Assembly (NCBI RefSeq): GCF_008065375.1
Contig: NZ_VJYI01000028.1
Coordinates: forward strand, 62,001 to 126,000
DNA: 64,000 nt
Source: Nonomuraea sp. SYSU D8015
Lineage (GTDB): Bacteria > Actinomycetota > Actinomycetes > Streptosporangiales > Streptosporangiaceae
Reading direction: 5' to 3'
Shown here: piece after piece, positions 50,493 to 59,064 of the stretch
Position numbering within the stretch: position 1 is the first letter of the stretch
How the letters are laid out: each line of letters begins with the position of its first letter
Position numbers and translations under genes: made by a program
The notes under the pieces: model-generated
Databases searched by the model: none
What the model was told of the DNA's origin: nothing
The model's input: only the letters and a program-made list of their open reading frames with translations

Positions 50493-50580
50493 GGCACTCA
50501 AAAGCACCTCAAAAACCTTAATGCTCCTGCATGTAAGACGAGGAATCATTTAGGAGAGTTCGGTCACATTTAGGTCACTT

Positions 50581-50597
50581 CTGCCTGGTCAAGGCAG
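50581..50597 (-). terminator. Hairpin after recD2
   Basis: CTGCCT and AGGCAG form a 6-bp stem with a 5-nt loop just after the RecD2 stop codon. No T-tract follows on the minus strand; weak terminator candidate. Confidence 0.4.
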
Positions 50598-50598
50598 G

Positions 50599-52815
50599 TC
50601 AACGCGCTGTGAGACGGTGCGTGAGACCGGTGTGCCGCCGTCCGGCGCCCTTGGTGCGTACGGCCTGGGCCAGCGCCCGGCGCGAGCCGACGATCACCAC
50701 GAGCTTCTTGGCCCGGGTGATGGCGGTGTAGAGGAGGTTGCGCTGCAGCATCATCCAGGCGCTCGTGGCCAGGGGGATGACGACGGCGGGGTATTCGCTG
50801 CCCTGGGAGCGGTGGATGGACACCGCGTAGGCGTGCGCGAGCTCGTCGAGCTCGTCGAAGGCGTAGTCGACCGATTCGTCCTCGTCGGTGAGGACGGTGA
50901 GCTTGTGCTCGTCGGGCCGGATGTCGGTGACGATGCCGACGGTGCCGTTGAACACCCCGGCCGCGCCCTTGTCGTAGTTGTTGCGCAGCTGGGTGACCTT
51001 GTCGCCGACGCGGAAGACGCGGCCGCCGTAACGGCGTTCGGGCATGCCCTCCCGGGCGGGGGTGAGGGCTTCCTGCAGGGCGGCGTTGAGGGCCCCGGCG
51101 CCGGCGGCGCCGCGGTGCATGGGGGCCAGGACCTGCACGTCGCGGCGCGGGTCGAGGCGGAAGCGGGCGGGGATGCGGCGGGCCACGACGTCGACGGTCA
51201 GGGCGGCGATCTCCTCGGGTTCCTCGCAGGGGAACAGGAAGAAGTCTTTCATCCCTTCCAGGACGGGGTGGCGGCCGGTGTTGACGCGGTGGGCGTTGAC
51301 GACGACGCCGGACTGCGAGGCCTGGCGGAAGATCTGCGTGAGGCGGACGCGCGGGATGTCGTCGGCGGCGAGCAGGTCTTTGAGCACCTCGCCGGCGCCG
51401 ACGGAGGGCAGCTGGTCGACGTCGCCGACGAACAGCAGGTGGGCGCCGGGGGCGACGGCCTTGACGAGCTTGTTGGCCAGTAGCAGGTCGAGCATGGAGG
51501 CCTCGTCGACGACGACGAGGTCGGCGTCGAGGGGGTTGTCGCGGTCGAAGGTGGCCTCGCCGCCGGGCCGCAGCTGCAGCAGCCGGTGGACGGTGGTGGC
51601 CTCGTGACCGGTCAGCTCGGCCAGGCGCTTGGCGGCGCGCCCGGTGGGGGCGGCCAGGATGACCTTGGCACGTTTGGCCCGGGCCAGCAGCACGATGGAG
51701 CGGACGGTGAAGCTCTTGCCGCAGCCGGGGCCGCCGGTCAGGACGGCGACCTTCTCGGTGAGGGCCAGGCGGACGGCCTGGCGCTGCTCGGGGGCGAGCT
51801 CGGCGCCGGTCTGTCCGTGCAGCCAGCTCTCGGCCCTGGCCCAGTCGACGTCGGCGAAGGCCTTGAGCCGGTCGTGTCCGCCGCGCAGGAGGGTGAGCAG
51901 GCCGGAGGCGAGGGACTGCTCGGCGCGGTGGAAGGGCGGCAGGTAGACGGCGGGCACGACGTTGTCGCCGGCCGGGACGCTCTCGCGGACGACTCCTTCG
52001 TCGGCGACGAGCTGTTCCAGGCAGGCGGTCACGAGGTCGGCGGGCACGTCGAGGATCTTGACGGCGTCGGCGGTGAGATTGGGGGCCGGCAGGTAGCAGT
52101 GGCCGTCGTCGGCGGCCTGCGACAAGGTGTAGCGCAGGCCGGCCTTGACGCGTTCGGGGCTGTCGTGGGGGATGCCGACGGCCTGGGCGATGGTGTCGGC
52201 GGTCTTGAAGCCGATCCCCCACACCTCGTCGGCGAGTTTGTACGGCTGGTTCCTGACGACGGAGATGGACGACTCGCCGTACTGCTTGAAGATGCGCACC
52301 GCGATGGAGGTCGACACGCCGACCCCCTGCAGGAAGATCATCACCTCTTTGATGATCTTCTGCTCCTCCCAGGCGGCGGCGATCATCTTCGTCCGCTTGG
52401 GGCCCAGGCCGGGGACTTCGACGAGGCGTTCGGGCTGGTTTTCGATGACCTCGAGGGTGTCGGTGCCGAAGTGATCGACGATCCGCTCGGCCATCTTGGG
52501 GCCGATGCCCTTGATCAGGCCGGAGCCGAGGTAGCGGCGGATGCCCTGGACGGTCGCCGGCAGCACGGTGGTGTAGGACCACACCTCGAACTGGCGGCCG
52601 TAGCGGGGGTGGGAGGTCCAGCGGCCGCGCAGCCGCAGCGACTCACCGACCTGGGCGCCGAGCAGCGGGCCGACGACGGTGAGCAGGTCGGCGCCGGTGC
52701 GTTCGGTGGCCACGCGGGCGATGGTGTAGCCGGTCTCCTCGTTGGCGTAGGTGATGCGCTCGAGGACTGCGTCTAAGGAGGCGGCGGGGTGGGCCTCTGG
52801 GCCGGGCTGCTGCAC
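50599..52815 (-). CDS. recD2: RecD2-type SF1B DNA helicase
   Basis: The product is 738 residues. The N-terminal OB-like region and helix-hairpin-helix repeats (VQGIRRYLGSGLIKGIGPKM, VEVPGLGPKRTKMIAAAWEE) precede the helicase core: Walker A GGPGCGKS (361-368), DLVVVDEASMLD, LFVGDVDQLPSVGAGEVL, LTQIFRQA, and SIHRSQGSEYPAVVIPL. This is RecD-like without RecB/C, i.e. RecD2, which unwinds with 5'-3' polarity and acts in repair. GTG 52815 has a perfect AGGAGG site 9 bp upstream; further upstream frames are not coding. Confidence 0.94.
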   Translation of the reverse strand: MQQPGPEAHPAASLDAVLERITYANEETGYTIARVATERTGADLLTVVGPLLGAQVGESLRLRGRWTSHPRYGRQFEVWSYTTVLPATVQGIRRYLGSGLIKGIGPKMAERIVDHFGTDTLEVIENQPERLVEVPGLGPKRTKMIAAAWEEQKIIKEVMIFLQGVGVSTSIAVRIFKQYGESSISVVRNQPYKLADEVWGIGFKTADTIAQAVGIPHDSPERVKAGLRYTLSQAADDGHCYLPAPNLTADAVKILDVPADLVTACLEQLVADEGVVRESVPAGDNVVPAVYLPPFHRAEQSLASGLLTLLRGGHDRLKAFADVDWARAESWLHGQTGAELAPEQRQAVRLALTEKVAVLTGGPGCGKSFTVRSIVLLARAKRAKVILAAPTGRAAKRLAELTGHEATTVHRLLQLRPGGEATFDRDNPLDADLVVVDEASMLDLLLANKLVKAVAPGAHLLFVGDVDQLPSVGAGEVLKDLLAADDIPRVRLTQIFRQASQSGVVVNAHRVNTGRHPVLEGMKDFFLFPCEEPEEIAALTVDVVARRIPARFRLDPRRDVQVLAPMHRGAAGAGALNAALQEALTPAREGMPERRYGGRVFRVGDKVTQLRNNYDKGAAGVFNGTVGIVTDIRPDEHKLTVLTDEDESVDYAFDELDELAHAYAVSIHRSQGSEYPAVVIPLATSAWMMLQRNLLYTAITRAKKLVVIVGSRRALAQAVRTKGAGRRHTGLTHRLTAR

Positions 52816-53094
52816 GGCGGTACGCCTCCTTCCTGCTGCCTTGCGGACGTTCCCGGGCCAGCGTAAAGCAGCGGCGGAAGATCGCCGAGCCGGGCGGCGC
52901 GTGTGTCGCCGGCCAGGGTGATCGTGTGCACGTCTGCATGGCGGGGTGGCGATCAGGAGAACGCGCGGAGGCGTGCCCGCCCTCACCGCGGTGCCGGGTC
53001 CTCCACCGCCGTGCCCAGTGGGAAAGGCGACACCGGCACCTGCGAGTTCATCGACGCCGGCACTGACCACTGAAAGTGCGGCACGCTCAGGGAT

Positions 53095-53682
53095 ATGCCC
53101 GCCAACAAGGTGCTGGATGACGCGGTAATCGCCGTGTCGGCCGTACGGGGCCCTTGGAGGGGCCACGCTCAGGTCGTGTGTCTTGCCCGGCTGCACGCCT
53201 GCCCGGCTTTGCTGCTGGCCGGGCTCGTCGCGGGGGCACTCGGAGGGCTGGCCTCGATCATCCCGGAAACGGTGCGGTTGTGGGTGCTCGCCCCGGCCAT
53301 CGCCGTCATCATGGTCTTCGAACTGGCCGGACGGCCGCTGTCGCTGCCGCAGAATCGCCGGCTCGTGCCGCAGGACGTCATTCCTCGCGCCGACTTCTCC
53401 GGGCCGCTGCAGTTCGGCTTCGAGATGGGCACGGGTGTGCGTACCTTCACTCCGACCGCGCTGCCCCAGTCGCTCGTCCTGATCATCGTGCTGGCCGGAG
53501 GACTGGGACCGGGTCTGCTGGCCGGGCTCGGCTTCGGCGTGGGCAGGGCGCTCATGCCGCTCTCCCGCGCGCTCAGCGGCGACCCGCGTCGCTGGGACAC
53601 GAAGTTGCTGGCCTCGACGGTATGGGTGGGGCGTCTGTGCGCCATCGGGTTCCTGCTGTCGCTCGCGCTCCTGTGGAGATAG
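53095..53682 (+). CDS. Polytopic membrane protein
   Basis: The product is about 195 residues with four to five hydrophobic segments (ALLLAGLVAGALGGLASIIP, LAPAIAVIMVFELAG, SLVLIIVLAGGLGPGLLAG, LCAIGFLLSLALLW). FSGPLQFGFEMGTGVRTFTP is a notable charged/Gly loop. It resembles MauF/CcdA-adjacent membrane proteins in context, as the next gene is MauE-like, but this is not certain. An AGGGA site lies before the ATG. Confidence 0.65.
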   Translation: MPANKVLDDAVIAVSAVRGPWRGHAQVVCLARLHACPALLLAGLVAGALGGLASIIPETVRLWVLAPAIAVIMVFELAGRPLSLPQNRRLVPQDVIPRADFSGPLQFGFEMGTGVRTFTPTALPQSLVLIIVLAGGLGPGLLAGLGFGVGRALMPLSRALSGDPRRWDTKLLASTVWVGRLCAIGFLLSLALLWR

Positions 53683-54213
53683 ATGACCGTCTTCGACATG
53701 CTGCCGGCCTGCTTCGCCCTGGCGGGCGCCGTGCTGCTGGTGGTCGCCGCGGTGCGCCGCGGCGACCTGACGGCGGCGATCAAAGCACACGACCTGCTCC
53801 CTGCCCGCCTGGTACGGCTCGCGCCGCTGGCCGGCCCCGCCGAGGGCCTGGCCGGGGCCGCCGTGCTGGCCTGCTGGCTGATCGCAGAGACCCGGTTGTT
53901 GCGGTTCGCCGCCGCGGCCGTGGCGCTCTGGTATCTGGCGCTGGCCGTCTACCTGGCTGTGCTGCTGCGGCGCAGGGGCAAGGTGCCGTGCGGATGCCTG
54001 GACGAGACCAGCCCTGCCTCGGCTGTGAAGGTCGGCCGTGCCGTGCTGCTGGCCCTGGCGACGGCACCGCTGGTCGCCGGATGGCCACCCGTACCGGCTG
54101 AGACGAGTGCCCGGCTGCTCGCCTGCGGGCTGGCCGCCTTCACGGCAGGGTTCCTGATCGTCGCCGGCACATTGGCCGATCTTCAGGGAACCTCCGCGGC
54201 CCACGGGCAGTAA
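53683..54213 (+). CDS. MauE/DoxX-like redox membrane protein
   Basis: The product is 176 residues with four transmembrane helices and the conserved cytoplasmic motif KVPCGCLDETSPASAVKVGR. The CGC pair between helices is the MauE hallmark. MauE-like proteins supply reducing or quinone-linked redox power for disulfide formation in exported proteins. It starts immediately after the upstream stop (TAGATG). It is probably in an operon with the membrane protein and the lipoprotein. Confidence 0.83.
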   Translation: MTVFDMLPACFALAGAVLLVVAAVRRGDLTAAIKAHDLLPARLVRLAPLAGPAEGLAGAAVLACWLIAETRLLRFAAAAVALWYLALAVYLAVLLRRRGKVPCGCLDETSPASAVKVGRAVLLALATAPLVAGWPPVPAETSARLLACGLAAFTAGFLIVAGTLADLQGTSAAHGQ

Positions 54214-54243
54214 TCAAGGTGACGAACCCCGGGAGGATCACAC

Positions 54244-54753
54244 ATGAACCGTACGATCGTGACGCTCATCGTCCTGCTCTGCGCCGCTTGTGGCACGGCA
54301 ACGGCGGAGAAGGCCGATGATCCCCCCTCGCTCCTCCTGGAGCCCGGCCAGCTGCAGGACGGCCGCACGTGGACGGTCACGGGCACCTCGCACGGGACGT
54401 GGCGCGACCTGGACGCGGGCCTGGTGCCCTGCGGGAAACCGGTCATCGCGCCGATGGAGGCCGCGACACAGTGGCGATCCTTCAAGGCGACGGACGGGAC
54501 CACGGCGACGCAGGTCGTGGTGAGCGGGGTGGACGCCATGAACGCGTTCAAGTCCTTCTACGCCGAATGCGGCGCGGTCGGCAGTGTCGACTCGGTGGGC
54601 GGGCCCAAGAACGTCGCGCGCCACAATGGCGAGGTGGAGGTGGCGGCGATGTCGAAGGACAGGTTCATCGTGGTCGGCGGCACCGCCTCTGACACGCAGC
54701 TCCAATTGTTCGCCGAGACCGCGCGCACCCACCTGGACGCCGCGCCGTCCTAG
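54244..54753 (+). CDS. Predicted lipoprotein of unknown function
   Basis: The product is 169 residues. The signal peptide ends IVLLCAAC, with Cys16 in a lipobox. The mature part (LLEPGQLQDGRTWTVTGTSH, ATQVVVSGVDAMNAFKSFYA) has two further cysteines (CGK, CGAV) that could form a disulfide. A GGGAGG site precedes the ATG. It follows the MauE-like gene by 30 bp. Confidence 0.75.
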   Translation: MNRTIVTLIVLLCAACGTATAEKADDPPSLLLEPGQLQDGRTWTVTGTSHGTWRDLDAGLVPCGKPVIAPMEAATQWRSFKATDGTTATQVVVSGVDAMNAFKSFYAECGAVGSVDSVGGPKNVARHNGEVEVAAMSKDRFIVVGGTASDTQLQLFAETARTHLDAAPS

Positions 54754-55208
54754 GGTGTCACGAAACGGCTTGCCGGCCGATCCTCGTCACGGGCGTGTTC
54801 GCCGGGACCTCGCGGGCGGGTGGGGGTCGCTGGGCGGATGACCTGGAGTCCGGCCGTCATCCATGCCTGGAAACCGCCGATCACGTCGGTGGCGTTCGCC
54901 AGCCCGATCTGTCTGAGTGACGAGGCGGCGAGGCTGGAGGAGTAACCCTCGTCGCACAGGACGATCCACTGGATGTCCGCAGACGTGGCCTCGGGAATCC
55001 GCGCGTCGCAGAGCGGGTCGAGCCGCCACTCCAGTTGGTTGCGTTCGATCACGATGGCGCCGGGCACTTCGCCGTCGCGTCGACGCTGAAACTCCGGTCG
55101 CGTGTCCGCAATGAACGCATCGGGGCGGCTCGCCGCGGCCCAGGCTTCGGCAGGCAGCAGGCGACGTAGCCCGGCACGCGTTCGAGCCAGCAGTGCGTCG
55201 ATGCTCAC
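54750..55208 (-). CDS. Rhodanese-like protein
   Basis: The product is 152 residues with one rhodanese domain: PDAFIADTRPEFQRRRDGEV, GAIVIERNQLEWRL and the active loop IVLCDEGYSSSLAASSLRQI (Cys present, six-residue loop), then DVIGGFQAWMTAGL. It could carry persulfide or perselenide sulfur/selenium. The GTG at 55208 starts 22 bp downstream of selC on the same strand, which is suggestive but not proof of a selenium role. Confidence 0.87.
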   Translation of the reverse strand: MSIDALLARTRAGLRRLLPAEAWAAASRPDAFIADTRPEFQRRRDGEVPGAIVIERNQLEWRLDPLCDARIPEATSADIQWIVLCDEGYSSSLAASSLRQIGLANATDVIGGFQAWMTAGLQVIRPATPTRPRGPGEHARDEDRPASRFVTP

Positions 55209-55229
55209 GATGCTCCAGGGGGTGTGATC

Positions 55230-55325
55230 TGGCGGAGGCGGACGGGAATCGAACCCGCCGCGCCGAGGTTCCCGGCGCCGTCGGTTTTGAAGACCGGGAG
55301 AGCCACCAGGCACCTGGATGCCTCC
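55230..55325 (-). tRNA. selC: tRNA-Sec (selC), anticodon TCA
   Basis: A 96-nt minus-strand RNA gene has the tRNA-Sec features: anticodon loop CTTCAAA (TCA at 55290-55288), a long extra arm (GCCGGGAACCTCGGC), the T loop TTCGATT and an encoded CCA end. The 5' end is GGAGGCAT and the 3' strand CCGCCTCC. That gives only six solid acceptor pairs, since the last two are A/C and U/C. The base of the anticodon stem is also C/A. It may be functional with irregular stems or partly decayed. Confidence 0.85.
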
Positions 55326-55399
55326 GGTCATGATCTTAGCCCCGCTGAACGGGATGGGCGGAGGATTCCCCATATCAAGATCGACCGCTGTGCGGGCCC

Positions 55400-55732
55400 G
55401 TGGGACAGGCTTGGCAGCGATCATGTGGCCGCCATGATCACGGCTTCGAAGAGCTCGTCATCGCCCTCAGCAGGTACGGGTCGCTCCGCCCCCCGCATGG
55501 CGAAAACCACGTCCGGTGCCGCAGAGCCCTTCGCGGCGTCTGGGCATGGAATCGACGGCACCACGTGCTCGGTCGGCCGGCATGGCTGGCCGTCGTAACC
55601 GTCTCACTGTTCGCCGTGCTCGATGTCGCCGCCGGCCAGGGGCGGGGGCCGGCCTACTGGACGGTCGGAGCGCTTCTGATCGGCTTGGCCATAGGAAGCG
55701 CGCCGCTGCCGATGTCTTCGCCAGTCAGGTGA
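55400..55732 (+). CDS. Possible small membrane protein
   Basis: A 110-residue frame has two hydrophobic segments (RPAWLAVVTVSLFAVLDVAA, YWTVGALLIGLAIGSA) after an Arg/His-rich start. A weak start and absence of homology make coding uncertain. Confidence 0.35.
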   Translation: MGQAWQRSCGRHDHGFEELVIALSRYGSLRPPHGENHVRCRRALRGVWAWNRRHHVLGRPAWLAVVTVSLFAVLDVAAGQGRGPAYWTVGALLIGLAIGSAPLPMSSPVR

Positions 55733-55819
55733 TTGTCCTTCACCTTCCACAGGGGCGTAGCGGCCGCAGACATGGTCGAGCGGTGTTCCCGGTTCCTATC
55801 CTGACGCCATGGCCAGCCG

Positions 55820-56077
55820 GTGCCTGACTCCCGTGAGCCCCTCCTCGACCTGGCCGGGTCCGGCCCGCTGAAGGTGGTGCGCGACGCGTACGTACGGGCG
55901 GGCCTACGGGTGGGCGTGCATGTGGTCCTGTTCGGGTTCCTGACGGCCGTCGCCGTGACGGGCGGCATCCGCTCGGCAGCCCGGGGCGAGGTTGCGATGA
56001 TCGTTATGTTCGTGGTGTTCGCCCTGGCCACAGGATTCGTGCCGGTGCTCTGCTGCGGGTCGTCGTCCCGCACATGA
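55820..56077 (+). CDS. Small two-helix membrane protein
   Basis: The product is 85 residues with two transmembrane segments (VGVHVVLFGFLTAVAVTGGI, VAMIVMFVVFALATGFVPVL) and a Cys pair near the end (CCGSS). The GTG at 55820 (VPDSREPLLDL) is used. Its stop overlaps the next gene (ATGA), so the two small genes are probably coupled; they may be halves of one split gene. Confidence 0.55.
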   Translation: MPDSREPLLDLAGSGPLKVVRDAYVRAGLRVGVHVVLFGFLTAVAVTGGIRSAARGEVAMIVMFVVFALATGFVPVLCCGSSSRT

Positions 56078-56304
56078 GGCCGTACCGGTCGAGATTGGTG
56101 CGGGAGCTGGCGGCGGGCCACGGGCCGGCGATGCGCCTCACGCGCAAGGCGCACTTCGACAGCGGCGGCCTCACCGACGACTACGAGGTGACGTTCGCGG
56201 ACGGGGAGGTCGACGGACTGCGGGCGGCCCTCGGCCAGACCGGGGAACTGGAGCGGGCGCTGGCCGCGCTCGGCGTGGGATCCCGCTCTCGGGCCTCGGA
56301 CTGA
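56074..56304 (+). CDS. Small hypothetical protein
   Basis: The product is 76 residues: LVRELAAGHGPAMRLTRKAH FDSGGLTDDYEVTFADGEVD then GLRAALGQTGELERALAALG. No family is recognised. It is translationally coupled to the preceding two-helix protein. Confidence 0.55.
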   Translation: MRPYRSRLVRELAAGHGPAMRLTRKAHFDSGGLTDDYEVTFADGEVDGLRAALGQTGELERALAALGVGSRSRASD

Positions 56305-56956
56305 GGAGGCTTGGTCAACAGGCCGTCGTGCTCCTTCGGGTTGCGGATGGCGCGTGGCAGCCCGTGCAGCCGCGTGTGTTCGATCCGGCGCATCAACTCT
56401 TGAGATCCTCGGGCCGGTTTTCCGTACCGAATGCGGCCCTCGCCGAGGCTTGCAGACGATCAGAGCGTATGCCGGTACGTCCGAGGAGCGGGTTTCGACG
56501 GCCTCATCGGGCACCTTCGCGGCCGAGCCGGTGATCCGGTCGCTGGTGTTCGACGTGGCCGGGATGACTCCGTTCGGGGCTTACCGCACGCCCACTGCAC
56601 GCTCGCTTCGCCCGCGTGAGGGCTCACCCGCCCGTTGCCGCTGGAGGGTGAGCCGTATCTGGTGGGTGTCATCTTCGGGCATCGCGACCCAGCCGAGTGC
56701 CGGCCCTGTTCGCCGTCGCGCAGGAGTACCGCTTCGGACCGAACAGCTTCACGACCGGGTTGATGGTGAGGCAGCCGTGCATCTACCACGGGTCATGCCG
56801 CGACCAGGCGTTTCGCGCGCCCGCCCCTGCTGGCGGATCGCCCGCCCCTGACGCGGTTCCCGTTCGGCGAGGCGTGCCTGCAACCCCTGCGAACCCCGAA
56901 CACCCAATCCGAACCATGACTAAAGTGATCAAGTCAATGATCAAGGAGGAAGCACT
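56305..56956. other. Gap without supported gene
   Basis: About 650 bp with only non-coding-like frames. Short segments such as VIRSLVFDVAGMTPFGAY may be remnants of a gene; nothing nameable. Confidence 0.5.
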
Positions 56957-57481
56957 ATGAACCGAACGACCGCCCTACGGATGGGCCGCTCGGCACTGGT
57001 GGTAGCGCTGGCCGGCGGTGTCGTGCCCGCCGTCGCCGCACCGGCGGCGCACGCCGCCCAGAGGGCGACGCTCGGGCCGTACGGCTACGGCAACCTGAAA
57101 CTCGGCATGGCCGCCACCAAAGCCAAAGCGACCGGGAGAATCGCCCGCAAACCAGTCGGGGACCACGCCGGATGCACGGGCTGGGACCTGAAGGAGAACC
57201 CGTACCCCAACTACCGGGTAGGGATGTACATCTCCAAGAGGTACGGCCTGGCCATGATCGTCGCTCCCGCCGGCCTCAAGACGCCGCAGGGCATCGGCAT
57301 CGGCTCCACCAGGGCCCAGTTGAAGGCCGCCTACCCCAATCTGCGGCGCGGCCCGGGCGGATATCCAACCGCCGACGTGCCGGGCAACAAGAAGGCGCGC
57401 TACCTCTTCTACGTGTCGCTCAAGGACAAGGTCGCCGGGATGAGCCTGGTTCTGGCCAAGCACGACTGCCGCAAGTACTAG
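56957..57481 (+). CDS. Secreted protein of unknown function
   Basis: The product is 174 residues with a Sec signal peptide (SALVVALAGGVVPAVAAPAA HAAQ, cleavage likely after AHA near residue 34). The mature domain has GYGNLKLGMAATKAKATGRI, a single central Cys and a terminal HDCRKY, so one disulfide is possible. GxxLKLGM...A motifs recur in actinobacterial secreted proteins of unknown function. An AAGGAGG site precedes the ATG. Confidence 0.8.
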   Translation: MNRTTALRMGRSALVVALAGGVVPAVAAPAAHAAQRATLGPYGYGNLKLGMAATKAKATGRIARKPVGDHAGCTGWDLKENPYPNYRVGMYISKRYGLAMIVAPAGLKTPQGIGIGSTRAQLKAAYPNLRRGPGGYPTADVPGNKKARYLFYVSLKDKVAGMSLVLAKHDCRKY

Positions 57482-57692
57482 CCGGGGATCGAAGCCTGTT
57501 CGTTGCCGAGGTGCTCGGTCGCCTTTGCGCGGAGCTCGGTTGGCGAGGTGTGGAGAATGAACAGTGTCATCCTGAGCTGTCTCGCCAGCCGTGGCACGGC
57601 GGGGATATGCCCGTGCCACGTGGAGGTCATGTCAACCGCTCGTCGGCCGGCTGTGAAGAGCCCTGGCCAAGGCACCTGCCCTGCTGGGCAGG

Positions 57693-58052
57693 CTAGCGGA
57701 GCCACCGCAGGGCTGCGTCGGCGCAGTCCTCGGGGCTGCTGTTGAAGGCGATGGCTGCGTCGGGCGCGTGCTGCCGGACCAGGTTGACCACCTTCTCGAA
57801 GAATTCGAGCAACGGCTCGTGCTTACGGATGCCGCCCCCGATCACCACACAGGCGTAGTCTTTGCGGGTCAGCGCCTCCACGATCTTTCCTTCGGGGTTC
57901 TCGTCGAGTGCCACCAAGCACCAGTCGGCCTCGATATCATGATCGTCGAAACGGGCCTGACCGCGTGCTATCGCCGCCTGGACCGGCTCCGGGTCCCAGC
58001 CGTGGATCTTGGCGGGATCGAGACCGATCACCAGTGCTCGTGCCACTGCCAC
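57693..58052 (-). CDS. Conserved hypothetical protein
   Basis: The product is about 119 residues: ARALVIGLDPAKIHGWDPEP, then EADWCLVALDENPEGKIVEA and YACVVIGGGIRKHEPLLEFF. The alternating beta/alpha pattern suggests a small Rossmann-like fold. GTG 58052 (AGGAGG at 4 bp) or GTG 58046 (spacing 10 bp) may start it. Function unknown. Confidence 0.7.
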   Translation of the reverse strand: MAVARALVIGLDPAKIHGWDPEPVQAAIARGQARFDDHDIEADWCLVALDENPEGKIVEALTRKDYACVVIGGGIRKHEPLLEFFEKVVNLVRQHAPDAAIAFNSSPEDCADAALRWLR

Positions 58053-58147
58053 GCGTCCTCCTCGCAGTACGGTTCCACGCCGGTGCGATGGTTGAAGATA
58101 CGCCTGGGGCCATCGACTCACCTACCTTGGTGGCGGGAGATGAGCGG

Positions 58148-58537
58148 CTAGCCGACCTGTTGGGCGATCTGGATCAGGTTGCCGCAGGTGTCGTCGAGCA
58201 CGGCGGTGATGACCGGCCCCATGTCGGCGGGCTCCTGGGTGAAGCGCACGCCGAGACCGCGGAGCCGCTCGAACTCGGCCTTGACGTCGTCGACGGCGAA
58301 AGAGGTGTACGGGATGCCGTCGGCGACGAGCGCGTCCTTGAACGGCTTGACCGCCGGGTGGCTGCTGGGCTCCAGCAGCAGCTCGGTGCCGGCCGGATCC
58401 TGTGGGGACACCACGGTCAGCCACCGGTCCTCGCCGAGCGGGACGTCGTGCTTCTTCACGAAACCCAGCACCTCGGTGTAGAAGCGCAGCGCCTTCTCCT
58501 GGTCGTCGACGAGCACGCTCGCCAGGTTGATTCTCAT
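58148..58537 (-). CDS. VOC family protein
   Basis: The product is 129 residues: NLASVLVDDQEKALRFYTEV LGF is the first VOC motif, and DDTCGNLIQIAQQ the last. Ligand unknown. It overlaps the upstream ArsR gene by ATGA and is probably its target. Confidence 0.88.
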   Translation of the reverse strand: MRINLASVLVDDQEKALRFYTEVLGFVKKHDVPLGEDRWLTVVSPQDPAGTELLLEPSSHPAVKPFKDALVADGIPYTSFAVDDVKAEFERLRGLGVRFTQEPADMGPVITAVLDDTCGNLIQIAQQVG

Positions 58538-58881
58538 GCCGGTCCCCTCTCGCCGTCTGTGCCGGCGCCGCCGTCAGGGCGGTCACCGGCGTCCTTCTCG
58601 GGCTTGCTGAGCCACCGCTCGACGATGGGTTCGAGCGGTCTGGTGTTGATGTAGTGGAACTTGTAGCGGCCCTCGCGTCTGGTCTCGACCAGACCGGCGG
58701 TCTCGAGAACGTCGAGATGCTGCGAGATCGCCTGCCGTGACGAAGCGAGCCCATGCTTGGAAGCCAGCCGGGCGCAGATCTCGAAGAGCGTCTGTCCGTT
58801 CCGGTCGGTCAGCTCGTCGAGGATCGTGCGGCGCGTGGAATCGGCCAAGGCCTTGAAGACGTCACCCACGCGCCCCACCAT
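58534..58881 (-). CDS. ArsR family regulator
   Basis: The product is about 115 residues: VFKALADSTRRTILDELTDR, HTH GLASSRQAISQHLDVLETAG and wing ETRREGRYKFHYINTRPLEP. The LEPIVERW end is that of the ArsR group paired with VOC or SRPBCC proteins. ATG 58881 is used. It is the third ArsR-plus-effector cassette in the window. Confidence 0.88.
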   Translation of the reverse strand: MVGRVGDVFKALADSTRRTILDELTDRNGQTLFEICARLASKHGLASSRQAISQHLDVLETAGLVETRREGRYKFHYINTRPLEPIVERWLSKPEKDAGDRPDGGAGTDGERGPA

Positions 58882-58902
58882 AGGCAAGTGGATACTTGCA
58901 TG

Positions 58903-59064
58903 TCAAGCAATCGCAGCCCCGGAGCTGCCGCCTGCCGCGGGGTTACTCAGTCTGAACCGGCGCCGGTACGCCTTGAGGGCGTCCTGCAAGGTTTCATCAT
59001 CCGCCTCGCCATCCCACTCCGGCGCCCAGGTTGACGCATCTTTCAGCAACAGCGGGCAGCGCAT
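58903..59064 (-). CDS. Possible 53-residue protein
   Basis: A short frame starts at ATG 59064 with a GGAAGGGA site: MRCPLLLKDASTWAPEWDGE then ADDETLQDALKAYRRRFRLS. It has a predicted amphipathic helix but no recognised family. Low-confidence call. Confidence 0.35.
   Translation of the reverse strand: MRCPLLLKDASTWAPEWDGEADDETLQDALKAYRRRFRLSNPAAGGSSGAAIA

Noticed and set aside
50599..54204. A 1,201-codon minus-strand frame extending far upstream of RecD2
   Set aside because: Only the part from GTG 52815 matches RecD2 and has a perfect ribosome site; the rest overlaps genes on the other strand and is Arg/Gln/Gly-rich.
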